IMG/VR virus record: IMGVR_UViG_3300030618_000475
Coordinates: 1-26,966 of that record
DNA: 26,966 nucleotides
Direction: 5' to 3' (one strand)
Origin: a virus
Notes under the pieces: generated by a model
Told to the model about the DNA's origin: nothing
The model's input: only the letters and a program-made list of their open reading frames with translations
The model's database searches: none
Translations under genes and position numbers: made by a program
In this document: positions 1 through 8,910 of the stretch, one piece after another
Numbering within the stretch: position 1 is the stretch's first letter
How the letters are laid out: every line of letters begins with the position of its first letter

Positions 1-618
1 ACGGTGGTTGCAGGTGTACCCGCGTGGGAAACGGCGGCAGGTGGTGGGTCAAAGTTCCAGACAGCAGGACTGGGTTGGTTTCTTGGCGGTCAGGACTATA
101 GCACAGTTGGGACTAGCGGAAGCATTCTCACTAACAATGTCGTGAATGTAATCCAAGTCATTCTCGAAGTTGAGTTTGTCATATCCCACGTCACGGCTAC
201 CACGGTCACAGGTTCGGGTGCTGGCGGTTGGATGACGTGTGCTCTCTACTCAGCGGATGGAAATACGAAACTGATTGACGCGGGAGCAAATTTTCTCGAC
301 ACGTCAAATCACAGCCAATGGACTAAACAGGTTGCGGTTGGGCCTGTCACTCTCCCTTCGGGAATTTACTGGTTCGCGTGGGGGAGTTACGATGCCTCAA
401 ACGGCGGTTCCGTGTTCAGCCATCAGGATTCCTCTTCGATGGCGAACCTCCTGAATCAATGGTCGTTTCCGTACTCGTCTCCAGTCCCACCCGTCCGATT
501 TGGTTCAGCCGCAAATGCAATCACAGGCGGTGGGGTTATGCCCACCACTCTGGGCACGATTACGCCATTCTCGTTCGGGGGAGAGCCAGTCGTGCCTGTT
601 GTAATGTTTAGCGTTTAA
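1..618 (+). CDS. Fibre-like virion protein, 3' part (5' end outside window)
   Basis: The reading frame is open from the first base, so the gene probably begins upstream; the GTG at position 4 need not be the start. The visible ~204 residues are rich in Gly, Ser, Thr and Val with alternating hydrophobic residues, as in all-beta fibre or receptor-binding domains. The central part (ISHVTATTV, then LYSADGN, then LPSGIYWFAWGSYDAS) follows the pattern of carbohydrate-binding-like jelly rolls at the ends of phage tail fibres and spikes, where a 'LYS..G' strand is followed by 'L..G.YW.A'. No signal peptide or membrane segment is visible. The next gene starts 11 bases downstream. A role in host attachment is inferred from fold pattern and context only; I recognise no specific family. 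Confidence 0.6.
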   Translation, partial: TVVAGVPAWETAAGGGSKFQTAGLGWFLGGQDYSTVGTSGSILTNNVVNVIQVILEVEFVISHVTATTVTGSGAGGWMTCALYSADGNTKLIDAGANFLDTSNHSQWTKQVAVGPVTLPSGIYWFAWGSYDASNGGSVFSHQDSSSMANLLNQWSFPYSSPVPPVRFGSAANAITGGGVMPTTLGTITPFSFGGEPVVPVVMFSV

Positions 619-629
619 GGAAGGTCGTC

Positions 630-947
630 ATGAGACAGCGTACCTTCGCAAGTATAACGAAACTCAACTACAGTCCCCCTTTGCAGGGGGTATTCCTCCC
701 TTCGGAGCTTAAAATGGCAAAGAAAATCGCAGCAGCAGACGCATCAGCAATGAACTCGCTCTACAAGGGCGAACTCGGTCGTCTAGGCCTCAAGGTAGCA
801 CAGAAGGACGCAAAGGACTCAGCCGCAGGGCAGTCCCACGATCCTCAGGCGTTCGAGGATCACGAAGACTACATGAAGACCCTTGAGTCAGTCCTGAAGG
901 AAGACGAAAAGACTGGCGGCGACCCTAACGATCCGATCACTGACTAA
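630..947 (+). CDS. Small acidic hypothetical protein
   Basis: A 105-residue protein of unknown function. Two starts are plausible. ATG 630 has AAGGAAGG (617-624) about five bases upstream and follows the fibre-like gene closely. ATG 714 has GGAG (704-707) six bases upstream and would give a 77-residue product beginning MAKKIAAADAS. A perfect GC-rich hairpin at 675-690 lies between the two, so it would be in the coding region for the long form and in the leader for the short form. The body is Lys/Asp/Glu/Ala-rich and predicted helical, with an acidic tail (EDEKTGGDPNDPITD). No conserved domain is recognised. It lies between a fibre-like gene and a homing endonuclease, which suggests but does not show a virion or assembly role. 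Confidence 0.65.
   Translation: MRQRTFASITKLNYSPPLQGVFLPSELKMAKKIAAADASAMNSLYKGELGRLGLKVAQKDAKDSAAGQSHDPQAFEDHEDYMKTLESVLKEDEKTGGDPNDPITD
675..690 (+). other. GC-rich hairpin between two alternative starts
   Basis: CCCCCT at 675-680 pairs perfectly with AGGGGG at 685-690 across a TTGC tetraloop. It is not followed by a T run, so it does not look like an intrinsic terminator. Its place 23 bases upstream of ATG 714 and its GGAG site would allow an effect on translation start choice or RNA stability; that role is inference. Confidence 0.4.
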
Positions 948-962
948 CTTTGGAGTCTGGCA

Positions 963-1574
963 ATGCTTGTTTACCGCATTACAAATACGGTCAACGGCAA
1001 GGTCTACATCGGCAAGTGGGAAGGCTCCAGCGTTAATCGTCGGTGGAAAGAGCATCGGTACAGAGCCCGCAGGGGTAGTCCATTCTACTTTCACAACGCC
1101 ATCCGCAAGTACGGTGCAGAGGCTTTTACCGTCGAGGTCTTGCACCAAGCCAAGACCAAGGAAGAACTCCGTAAAATGGAGACCTTCTTCATTATCCTGC
1201 ATCAATCCCATAAACCTGAGAACGGCTATAACCTGACGATGGGGGGTGACGGGTTAATCCCCAATGAAGAGACTCGTCGGAAGATGAGCGGGGTAAACCA
1301 TCACCAGTACAGAAAGCCCATCCCCCAAGCTGTTCGTGACAAGATTAGCAAGTCGATGTTTGGGCGCACTGTTCCCCAAGATGTTTGCGATAAGATCAGC
1401 AAAACCCTTAGTGAAATGCCCTGTGTAACTTCAAAAGAGCAGCTAATAGCAAACCTCGGTACTAGGTTCAAAGACAGAAGGCACTCCGAAAGCACGATAC
1501 AGAAAATGAAGTCGGCTGCTCAAGGTAGAGTCCCTTGGAACAAGGGTCGGCGAGAGGTGAACTGTGCGCCTTAA
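963..1574 (+). CDS. GIY-YIG homing endonuclease with NUMOD3-like repeats
   Basis: A 203-residue free-standing homing endonuclease. The N-terminal domain (about residues 1-97) has the GIY-YIG core: the first motif is degenerate (LVYRI) but NGKVYIG is intact at residues 11-17. A basic helix with RRWKEHRYRARR follows, and the domain ends in the usual N.GYNLT.GG. The rest carries NUMOD3-like DNA-binding repeats, seen as EETRRKMSG, VRDKISKSMFG, CDKISKTLS and IQKMKSAAQGRVPWNKG. Such enzymes cut a phage allele lacking the element, so that repair copies the gene across. The gene lies precisely between a small gene and the giant gene and overlaps the latter by 11 bases. Its last codons contain AGGTGA (1555-1560), a possible ribosome binding site for the next gene. 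The family call is secure; the cleavage target is unknown. Confidence 0.93.
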   Translation: MLVYRITNTVNGKVYIGKWEGSSVNRRWKEHRYRARRGSPFYFHNAIRKYGAEAFTVEVLHQAKTKEELRKMETFFIILHQSHKPENGYNLTMGGDGLIPNEETRRKMSGVNHHQYRKPIPQAVRDKISKSMFGRTVPQDVCDKISKTLSEMPCVTSKEQLIANLGTRFKDRRHSESTIQKMKSAAQGRVPWNKGRREVNCAP

Positions 1575-4500
1575 CGCAGGACAAATCGTGTACGGTGTTG
1601 ATGGAAAAGCCTACCGCATTTCGTCTACGCTGAAAATAGCGGGAGAGTGTGCCTTCAAATTGGCCGACCTTCAGGGGCGACCGTGTTCAACCCCCGCAAA
1701 CTTCTCCCCGATTGCCGGGGCTTGGATGCATTTCGCGTCCCTCCTGAAGTTTGCCTTCAACAAAGACCTGACCGCGATTGTCAACTCGCTCATCGAGCAG
1801 GCGGGGTTACCCACTGACCCCAAGATGGACTGGGCGAAGTACCTCACCAAAATCTACTCGTCGATTCTCAACTCCGTAACCCAAGACCAAGACATTCAGG
1901 ATGAGGTGATCTACCGAGCGGTCGTCTCCCTTCTGTTCGAGCGGACGCAGAAGAACGGCAAGAAGCTGCTGGAAAACTTTGCCGAGAAGGTCAAAGGCTT
2001 CGACAAGGAAACCCAGAAGAAGCCCATCGCTGAGCAGGTCAGTTCCTACCTCAAGAGCACGTTCATTTACTACGCCAAGGATCACGCGAAGCAGGACGCG
2101 ATTGCTTTGATTCGCCCCGAAGAGATGAGCATGGAACAACCCGGAGAAGAGGGCGAGACCTACAACATCCTCGACACCGAAGAGCACGCTACAACCCCGG
2201 GCGTCGGTCAGTCCGAGTCCGACCGCGACATCAATCAGTTTATCGAGAAGTTCGAAGCGTGGGTGAAGACCAAGGAGACTCCGAAGTCCGCCCCCAATTA
2301 CGCCGCCCTGCTCAAGATTTACTGGGATCAAGCTCAGCAAACCGAGAGTGGCGACGTTAAGATCAGCGACCTGACTCAAGAGTGGATTCACCGCACAGGT
2401 TTGAGCTTCGATTCCCTGAAGCAGTACCGAGACAAGATCGGCGGCTTGCTCCGCGACTTCGTTTACGAGAACAAGACTCAACTGGGCAACTCCTACCAGC
2501 TTGCGGACCTGTTGCAACACATGTTCCCACCGCCGCCAAAGGCGAAGGCACGTCCCGCCAAGGCTTCGTCCGAGAAGGTCAAGTTTAAGGCTGCTGGGTG
2601 CATCGCATCCGAGTATTGTCCGCAATGCGGCAACGATGAGAACGGCTGCTATTGCCCGAACAAAGCAGATTTGCTGGACGGTGAGACACGAGGCGATAAG
2701 ACGGCCTCGAACCACCACCGCAAGCAAGTGTGCAAGTGTGGTAGCGTTCAGACCTGCCGTTGCTCGGCTCCGAAGATTGCTTTCAACGTGAACTCCTGCT
2801 CCAACTGTCGCACGGCTGCGGAAAAGCCGAAGTGCCCCCATTGCGGCTCTGACGATTACGGCTTGATGCCCACGGACTTCGAGACCGCCAAGTGCAACAA
2901 GTGCGGCAAGAACTGGGAGCACGGCATTGTCAAGGGTATCAACGATCCGAAGGAAGCTGCTTACGGACACGCCGACAGACCGATCAATGAGGAACAGACG
3001 AAGCTGGAACAGGACGTAGATCGTTTCAGCAAGGAACTCAAGAAGTTCCCCAAAGGGCCAACGGGCATGACGCCCGATGCTACCAAAGCTACCCCCGAGT
3101 GGCAGGCGGCGAAGCGCAATTACGATACGGCTTTCCAAGCTCTGCGGAATTACAATTCCAAACACACGGCGGCTGACCTCGGTCGATGCTCCTGTGAGTG
3201 GGAAGAGTGCCCGCTGGGTCACAAGGCGGGCGGATGTCCGAACCCCGCCGCTCACATGCTTGAGATTTACGGATACAAGACTCGCTACTGCCAGCCATGC
3301 ACCGATGCGACTATCGAGTACATCCGTCTGGAACAAGGCACGGGTGATGCTGACAATACGGTCAAGATTTTATCTTCTGTACAGGAGCCATACTGCGATG
3401 GTTGCGATAGACTGAAAAAGAACTGCATCTGCGAGGGCTGTGATTGCCCCGAGAACAAGAACGCAAGCAAGTACGGCGATAAAATCAAGAAGATGGAAGC
3501 TCGTCGTGGCGAGTCCATTGATGAGACCCTGAAGAAAGCGGACGGTGAAGAGCAGCCCACCCTTCAAAAGCTTCCCAGTGAGGGCGGCTTTAAGCCTATC
3601 GCGGCAGGTCCTCAGTACGCGGCTCCCGGATTGCGCGTTGTGCTCGCCGAGGACTGGTTTATTTATGTGACGGATGAGACCACGGAGCACATGTGGGTTT
3701 ACAATACGGAGATGTGGTACGAGTGGGGAGAGATTCCAAACGCTTTCGGTGAGGACACAACGAAGCCTCAGCCCACGGTCGAAGCGATGATCCCGTATGC
3801 CAAGGGGCACACACCTCAACCCGTCATGAAAGACGATGGGCAGCAATTGACGCTTCAAGAGTTTGAAACTGAGGGTGCGGAGTGGACTGACCCCGGCTTT
3901 GAAAAAGAAGGCATGATCGGGCACGACTTCGTGAACGCCGATCAGGATGCGATTCGTCCCAGCATTACGCCGGGTGACACTGGACGCCTGCCTCATGGAC
4001 GCACGCAAGGATCGAAAGAGGCTGCGGAACTCGCTGGGCGTGGGGGCGGGTCGGACGATGTGCGCGGAGCAGGCGATCTGTGGCGTGAAGAATTTTATCA
4101 AGAAGGCGGCTCGGCTGGGGCTCCTCCAAAGATTGCGACATCATTGAAGACGTTAGAGTGCTGCGGGTCGGTCACGAATCACCACAAGATCGATTGTCCG
4201 CAGAAGGAAAAGGTTTGGAATGATACACTCGGTAAGCTGTACCCATCAGGCACGGCGGGACCGAAGGTAGCGGGTAAATGGAAAGTCCTCCTGCGTGATC
4301 CCAAGGGTCAGCAACGTGAACAGCAGGTTTCAGGTGTGGACTACGGTTCTGCCGAACGTGCCGTGAAAAAGTACATGAAGGAAGGCGAGAAGGTTGTATC
4401 GATGACTATTGCGAGGAAGACAGCGGCTCCAGCGGCAGCGGCTCCCGCAGCACGTCCCGCCGCACCTGCCGCCGCACCACAGACAGTAGTAGCTCCACCA

Positions 4501-7470
4501 CCCGGAACGGCCGTTGCTCTGCCGGGTCAGCAACCAACGACCGAAGACGAGAAACCAATGCGGAAGACAGTTGTACCCGAACTTCCCGGAAAGAAGTGGC
4601 ACATGACCAGCAAAACAGCAAGCATTCTCGAAGATGCCTTCGAGTATTTCATGGAAGGCAAGAAGGAGGGCGGGCTGGCGGACGTGTTCAACGAGCGTTA
4701 CACCCGCACGGGCAAGGGCGAAGACAAGTACATCGCCTGCTCCAAGCTCATGATGGATTTTGAGTACGCTTTCCGCCGCGAAGAGGACGGCTCGCTGAGC
4801 GACATCGACGACTATCGTGAAGACGCGGAGAACGCCCTGCGTGAAATTGTCGGCGACGACCCGAACTATACCGAGCAGGGTCATACCGAGAGATCAAGCG
4901 GCGGTGTTACTGAGACGCCCAACAAGGTGAGTGCGGGATTGCTGACCGAACAGAACACGCCAGAGATGGAAGCTCGCGTAGCACAGTTGGCACAGACGCA
5001 CCCCGAGACCGAGATTCACGAGAACTGCAATCCGTACTTTGAGCACGGGCAGTGGTGGATTGTTTGTGGGCCGTGCGGAGCCACGTGGTCGGTTGTTGAC
5101 GTAGGTCACCACATGGGCGACGAAGGCGATCTTGATCTCGAACAGATTGACAACGGCGACGACTCTTGCCAAGAAAATTTCCATGAGTCTTCCACCCTCC
5201 CCATCCCGTCATCGCTGGCGACGAAGGCAGAGAACGTGATTGAGGCTTCTATCGAGAAGGAAGCGGACGGAGCACGCTTGACTAACATCAGCACTCACGA
5301 TCTGGACACTGACACCGATGGTCACTGCAAGCGTTGCGGTATGAGTATGCAGGAAGCCTCGAAAGCTCCATGCGCCAAGACTGGTTCGGCGAAGAAAGCG
5401 TGGCTTGATGAGGAGGAGACATCGGAAATTCAGGGTCGTTTGGAATACCTCCGAGGCGAACTCCGCGCCGAGCGGATCAGTCAGGGAGAGTTGATGGAAT
5501 TACAGGGCCTTGCCGACTACATTGATCCCGGCGATGTGGAATTGTTGGAAGCCGCTGGTGTCGAAGAAGTTATACCTCAGCCCGATGTACCCATTGAGAC
5601 ACCTGAGTTCGGCGAAGCCGATAAAACCCGTCTGAGGGGTCTTGGTGTAATTGGAAAGAAAAAGAAAGCGTTCGAGCCGGGTGCCAACAGTGGTATCCGT
5701 GGTTCCAACGACGGCACGTACATCTATCAAGCGGACGTGTGGTGCGAGAAGTGTGCGACAGAAATTGCTGCCACGCTGGACGCGGAGGGTAAGACGCCGC
5801 CTAACGTGATGGACGAGGCTTCGTATGATTCGGACAACTACCCGAAAGGGCCGTTCTTCGAGGAAGAATCCGATGCACCCGAGCACTGCTCTGGTTGCCA
5901 CATTTTCCTTGAGAACCCATTGACCACGGACGGTCAGACGTACATGCAGTCGATGGTTGACGAGGCTCTGGCGAAGGGTCGCGGCGATGAGCCACACATT
6001 AAGGAATGGATGGACTTTTACGGGTATCATCCTGAGGAGAAGGACATGCAAGAACATGAATCATCCGACGCATCGGACAAGATCAACGCAATGCCGCAAC
6101 GCGGCGGCAAGCTCAAGACCCCCGCACAGTTGGGTCTCACCGAAAAGTCAGACCTCGATCTGGCTAACGAGGGAATCCCACCTCGTCACAGCAGCGAGGA
6201 CAAAGTAGCGGCGACTGAACAGCCCACGTCTGGCGAAGACGAGGGGTTCAACGTCAAGGTCGTCTACAACAAGTACGGCATCACGCTGGAGCCCACCGCC
6301 AACCTGCTCAGCGATGTGCAGGGTATCGGCGAGATGATTAACAAGCCGAATATCTTCGAACTCATGGAGGACTTCTTCACCAATGGCTGGGAGATGGTCA
6401 ACCCCGAGGACATTGGAGCACTGACATCCGGCGAACTCATGAGCGACCAAGACGGTAACGTCTACTGGCACGAGCGTTACCAGATCGAGGACATGGTTGA
6501 AGAACTGATGAATGGCAACAAGGTCAACTTGCAGTACGGCGGCAACCTGTTCGAAATGGACGAGGGCAGCGAGATTGCCCCGCCTGCCGAACCTGATCCG
6601 AATCAGATGGACCTTCCACTTCAGTCTTCCGCTGAGGACACCGACTACAAAGACTGGCAGTATGAGGTCGCTAATGGCGACACGAAGCTTAATTTCGAGG
6701 ACTGGAAAATGTACAAAGAAGAAGCGGATAAGTTCAGCCCAACGAGTTCGTCCGAGGACACTGACCATAAAGACTGGCAGTATGAAGTTGCCAACGGCGA
6801 CACCAAACTGAATTTCGAACAGTGGAAAGAACACAAGCGGGAAGCCGATTCGTTTGGTCCGAATAAAAAGGAAGCCACGGGCGAGATGAGCCAGTCTGAA
6901 GCCGATGACGCCGAAGCATGGCCGATGCACCACGCCATCGCGAAGGCACTGGGCGGCACAGTCAAGGCGTTCGACCAGTATCAGGGTCCGTATGTCCTTG
7001 TGGGCTCCGAGATTCGCGGACAGGGCACCTATGCCCCTGCCATTCCGATGAAGGGCACCGTCCGTCTATGGATTCAAGCGACAGAAGGCGGCGACGGAGC
7101 GGAGCTTCAGGTCTACAATGAGGACAATCAGAAGCTCAGCGAGCCGTTCTGGTGGGAAGACACCAACGCGGCGGTCGATGCCGCCATGAGCGTGCTCGAT
7201 CAGCCCGCAGCTAAAGCCAAGCAGCCAAAGCCGCCCGCAAAGCGTAAGGGTAGCGAAGAGAAGCAGGCAGCACCCGGCGACGGCGGACTCCAACGCGACG
7301 TGCAGAATCAGTACGAGAACCACCCACTGATCGAAATGCTGTGGGGCTCCCTGAAACGTGACCCGTCGAACAAAGATCGTGTGCAGACGGCATGGGGCAC
7401 CAAGACGAAGCAGGGTTTGGTACTCAGCGTGGCTCGCGCCATGAAGGAAACCCCCGTCTCTGGAGAATAA
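1564..7470 (+). CDS. Giant modular zinc-knuckle protein with sigma-like N-terminus
   Basis: A 1968-residue protein starting at GTG 1564, three bases after AGGTGA inside the preceding endonuclease gene; GTG 1588 is an alternative. Residues ~100-180 and ~245-302 recall sigma regions 2 and 4: an acidic 'QDIQDEVIYRAVVSLLFE' helix, a 'SSYLKSTFIYYAKDHAKQ' helix, then a helix-turn-helix-like stretch ending LLRDFVYE. This is a weak resemblance. From residue ~350 onward there are many Cys clusters spaced like zinc ribbons (~352-365, 390-400, 414-447, 543-580, 611-629, 866-880, 1169-1172, 1255-1270, 1393-1396, 1441-1444). An Ala/Pro-rich linker lies at ~955-990 and two 40-residue tandem repeats at ~1688-1767. 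Short K-x-A-[AS/F] stretches recur at module boundaries. It may be an internal virion protein, possibly processed, that brings transcription functions into the cell; this is inference. No whole-length family is recognised. Confidence 0.85.
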   Translation: MRLNAGQIVYGVDGKAYRISSTLKIAGECAFKLADLQGRPCSTPANFSPIAGAWMHFASLLKFAFNKDLTAIVNSLIEQAGLPTDPKMDWAKYLTKIYSSILNSVTQDQDIQDEVIYRAVVSLLFERTQKNGKKLLENFAEKVKGFDKETQKKPIAEQVSSYLKSTFIYYAKDHAKQDAIALIRPEEMSMEQPGEEGETYNILDTEEHATTPGVGQSESDRDINQFIEKFEAWVKTKETPKSAPNYAALLKIYWDQAQQTESGDVKISDLTQEWIHRTGLSFDSLKQYRDKIGGLLRDFVYENKTQLGNSYQLADLLQHMFPPPPKAKARPAKASSEKVKFKAAGCIASEYCPQCGNDENGCYCPNKADLLDGETRGDKTASNHHRKQVCKCGSVQTCRCSAPKIAFNVNSCSNCRTAAEKPKCPHCGSDDYGLMPTDFETAKCNKCGKNWEHGIVKGINDPKEAAYGHADRPINEEQTKLEQDVDRFSKELKKFPKGPTGMTPDATKATPEWQAAKRNYDTAFQALRNYNSKHTAADLGRCSCEWEECPLGHKAGGCPNPAAHMLEIYGYKTRYCQPCTDATIEYIRLEQGTGDADNTVKILSSVQEPYCDGCDRLKKNCICEGCDCPENKNASKYGDKIKKMEARRGESIDETLKKADGEEQPTLQKLPSEGGFKPIAAGPQYAAPGLRVVLAEDWFIYVTDETTEHMWVYNTEMWYEWGEIPNAFGEDTTKPQPTVEAMIPYAKGHTPQPVMKDDGQQLTLQEFETEGAEWTDPGFEKEGMIGHDFVNADQDAIRPSITPGDTGRLPHGRTQGSKEAAELAGRGGGSDDVRGAGDLWREEFYQEGGSAGAPPKIATSLKTLECCGSVTNHHKIDCPQKEKVWNDTLGKLYPSGTAGPKVAGKWKVLLRDPKGQQREQQVSGVDYGSAERAVKKYMKEGEKVVSMTIARKTAAPAAAAPAARPAAPAAAPQTVVAPPPGTAVALPGQQPTTEDEKPMRKTVVPELPGKKWHMTSKTASILEDAFEYFMEGKKEGGLADVFNERYTRTGKGEDKYIACSKLMMDFEYAFRREEDGSLSDIDDYREDAENALREIVGDDPNYTEQGHTERSSGGVTETPNKVSAGLLTEQNTPEMEARVAQLAQTHPETEIHENCNPYFEHGQWWIVCGPCGATWSVVDVGHHMGDEGDLDLEQIDNGDDSCQENFHESSTLPIPSSLATKAENVIEASIEKEADGARLTNISTHDLDTDTDGHCKRCGMSMQEASKAPCAKTGSAKKAWLDEEETSEIQGRLEYLRGELRAERISQGELMELQGLADYIDPGDVELLEAAGVEEVIPQPDVPIETPEFGEADKTRLRGLGVIGKKKKAFEPGANSGIRGSNDGTYIYQADVWCEKCATEIAATLDAEGKTPPNVMDEASYDSDNYPKGPFFEEESDAPEHCSGCHIFLENPLTTDGQTYMQSMVDEALAKGRGDEPHIKEWMDFYGYHPEEKDMQEHESSDASDKINAMPQRGGKLKTPAQLGLTEKSDLDLANEGIPPRHSSEDKVAATEQPTSGEDEGFNVKVVYNKYGITLEPTANLLSDVQGIGEMINKPNIFELMEDFFTNGWEMVNPEDIGALTSGELMSDQDGNVYWHERYQIEDMVEELMNGNKVNLQYGGNLFEMDEGSEIAPPAEPDPNQMDLPLQSSAEDTDYKDWQYEVANGDTKLNFEDWKMYKEEADKFSPTSSSEDTDHKDWQYEVANGDTKLNFEQWKEHKREADSFGPNKKEATGEMSQSEADDAEAWPMHHAIAKALGGTVKAFDQYQGPYVLVGSEIRGQGTYAPAIPMKGTVRLWIQATEGGDGAELQVYNEDNQKLSEPFWWEDTNAAVDAAMSVLDQPAAKAKQPKPPAKRKGSEEKQAAPGDGGLQRDVQNQYENHPLIEMLWGSLKRDPSNKDRVQTAWGTKTKQGLVLSVARAMKETPVSGE
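6625..6864 (+). repeat. Two tandem 120-bp (40-residue) repeats inside the giant gene
   Basis: Units 6625-6744 and 6745-6864 each encode SS.EDTD.KDWQYEV, then ANGDTKLNFE.WK and a basic/acidic tail ending in F.P. The two copies keep an identical protein core of about 20 residues, while the DNA differs mostly at third positions (for example GAGGTCGCTAAT against GAAGTTGCCAAC). This indicates selection on the protein and an old duplication. Confidence 0.9.
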
Positions 7471-7473
7471 ACC

Positions 7474-7557
7474 ATGGAACGATTAGCCGCAGAATACTTG
7501 GAAAAACACGCCTACCAAACACCTATTGTAGAGAGGGAAACACCATGGCAAACGTAA
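7474..7557 (+). CDS. Possible 27-residue leader or small ORF
   Basis: ATG 7474 follows the giant gene by three bases and has GGAG at 7462-7465, eight bases upstream. The ORF encodes 27 residues (beginning MERLAAEYLEKHAY) and ends at TAA 7555-7557, overlapping the next gene's start at 7545 by 13 bases. The placement suits translational coupling: ribosomes ending here would release on top of the next gene's start. It is too short to judge by composition and no family is recognised, so it may be just a leader. Confidence 0.35.
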   Translation: MERLAAEYLEKHAYQTPIVERETPWQT

Positions 7558-8618
7558 AGAAGGCAGACCGTGAGGCAGTTCGCAAGGCTATTGTAGCCCG
7601 CCGCGAAGCCCGTAAGACCGAAAAAGTGGCTCAATACGCGAAAATGCGTGAAACAGCGAAGTCCCCGGCGAAGTTCGCCAAGGTCCTCGACGAGCTTGTC
7701 GCCAAGACCGCTCGTCAGGCTGACAGCATGGAAGCCCTCCGTCACAACCTCGGTCTCGCGAGAATCGCCAAGGATGCTCCCGCCAAAATCCGCGTTGCAG
7801 CCGCCCAAAAGTACGGCAAGAAGTTCATCCGTATCGCCGAAGAGCAGCCAGATATTCTGGCTGACGCCCTCCAGCAAGCCTATAAGGGCTTGGATGAGCA
7901 GGCAGCCGCGATGGAAATCGCCGCCGAAGCTCTGGGTATCGACTTGGGTGCCACGCCTGCTGAGAAGGCATTTACCGACGAAGGCAAGCACGAACTTGAG
8001 CTTGGTGAAGACAAGGGCGAAGCTGTAGCCGAGTCCGAAGGTCCCGATTTTGAAGCCAAGGAAGAGACTGAAGCTGAAGCCGCAGCCGAACCCGCCGACG
8101 ACGCGGAACCTGAAGCAGAGAAGGAAGCCGCCTCTGGCTCCGACGCTTTCAGCACCGACCGTGACCCATCCGGCAACCCCAAGGCACCGCAGAAGGCCAA
8201 GATGCCGCAGGCTCAGGGCGAGGCTGAGGGCAACAAACAGGGTTCTGGTGCACAGGAACCGACCAAGCAGAAGTACACCATCGCACCGCACTCCGAAAGT
8301 GCTGAGAAGTTCGTGAAGGAAATTCCGCAGGCTCAGGGTAAAGAAGCTGGCAACAAGCTTTCCGCGATGAGCAAGAAGGATTTCATCGCTCTGGCAGACG
8401 CAATCAAGAACATGAGCGTCGGTCCCGATGAGAAGCGCAACATCGCCGAGGGATTGTGCAGCACACTACGCGCATCCAACCCACGTTTCATGAAGGAACG
8501 CTTCATGGGCTACGTGATGGGCGAGAATGGTCCGAGCGGCGGTGCAGTAAAGCCGATTGGACAGCCGCGTAAGTCGCGTCCCGCACCGATCACGACTGCT
8601 CCCGCTGAAGGCATGTAA
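7545..8618 (+). CDS. Ala/Glu/Lys-rich protein, possible virion core or scaffold
   Basis: A 357-residue protein started at ATG 7545, preceded by GAGAGGGA at 7531-7538. An in-frame ATG exists further upstream, at 7392, but it lies inside the giant gene and has a poor sequence context. The N-terminus is basic and helical (MANVKKADREAVRKAIVARREARK), residues ~190-240 are very acidic (EAKEETEAEAAAEPADDAEPEAE), and the C-terminus is basic and flexible. The element PQAQG(E/K)-EAGNK occurs twice, 40 residues apart (DNA ~8205 and ~8325). Highly charged, low-complexity helical proteins of this kind often serve as prohead core, scaffold or internal proteins in large phages, but nothing here proves that. 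It sits directly between the giant protein and an 86-residue gene that starts on the base after its stop codon. Confidence 0.8.
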   Translation: MANVKKADREAVRKAIVARREARKTEKVAQYAKMRETAKSPAKFAKVLDELVAKTARQADSMEALRHNLGLARIAKDAPAKIRVAAAQKYGKKFIRIAEEQPDILADALQQAYKGLDEQAAAMEIAAEALGIDLGATPAEKAFTDEGKHELELGEDKGEAVAESEGPDFEAKEETEAEAAAEPADDAEPEAEKEAASGSDAFSTDRDPSGNPKAPQKAKMPQAQGEAEGNKQGSGAQEPTKQKYTIAPHSESAEKFVKEIPQAQGKEAGNKLSAMSKKDFIALADAIKNMSVGPDEKRNIAEGLCSTLRASNPRFMKERFMGYVMGENGPSGGAVKPIGQPRKSRPAPITTAPAEGM

Positions 8619-8879
8619 ATGTTCTTCGTCTTCACAGGTGAAGAATACTACCCGGGCGGCGGCTGGAGTGATTTCCAAGGCACAGCCGACACCATTGAGG
8701 CAGCCCGTGCCAAAGTGGAATCCGTGATGGGCAACGACGATTGGTATCACATCGTCGATACCTCCTCCCTGAAGATAGTCGAAGAAGGCTCCATCAAAGA
8801 CTTAACCACTTACGACCCCTACGAAGAGAAACGTCAAGCCGTTCCCGCCGCAGGCGGCGAAGGCTACCACGGCGTATAA
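8619..8879 (+). CDS. Small hypothetical protein with YYPGGGW motif
   Basis: An 86-residue protein whose ATG directly follows the stop of the preceding gene (TAAATG), so the two are probably translationally coupled. The N-terminus (FVFTGEEYYPGGGWSDFQG, then TADTIEAARAKVE) is a compact alpha/beta pattern that I have seen in short uncharacterised phage and bacterial proteins that display or convert a measured value; no function is established. The end is flexible (EEKRQAVPAAGGEGYHGV). It is the last gene of the first plus-strand block; a new promoter begins about 30 bases downstream. Confidence 0.7.
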   Translation: MFFVFTGEEYYPGGGWSDFQGTADTIEAARAKVESVMGNDDWYHIVDTSSLKIVEEGSIKDLTTYDPYEEKRQAVPAAGGEGYHGV

Positions 8880-8910
8880 CCTGTTGAAAACAAACCAAAT
8901 ATAGTCCAAA

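Noticed and set aside
1807-3336. 509-codon minus-strand open frame antisense to the giant gene
   Set aside because: It is a mirror of strong codon bias in the plus-strand gene; its translation is Leu/Val/Arg-rich with no recognisable motif, and the plus-strand product has clear zinc knuckles over the same bases.
7392-7544. Upstream in-frame start for the Ala/Glu/Lys-rich protein
   Set aside because: It overlaps the end of the giant gene and gives a non-homogeneous N-terminus; ATG 7545 has a ribosome site and a typical MANVKKAD start.
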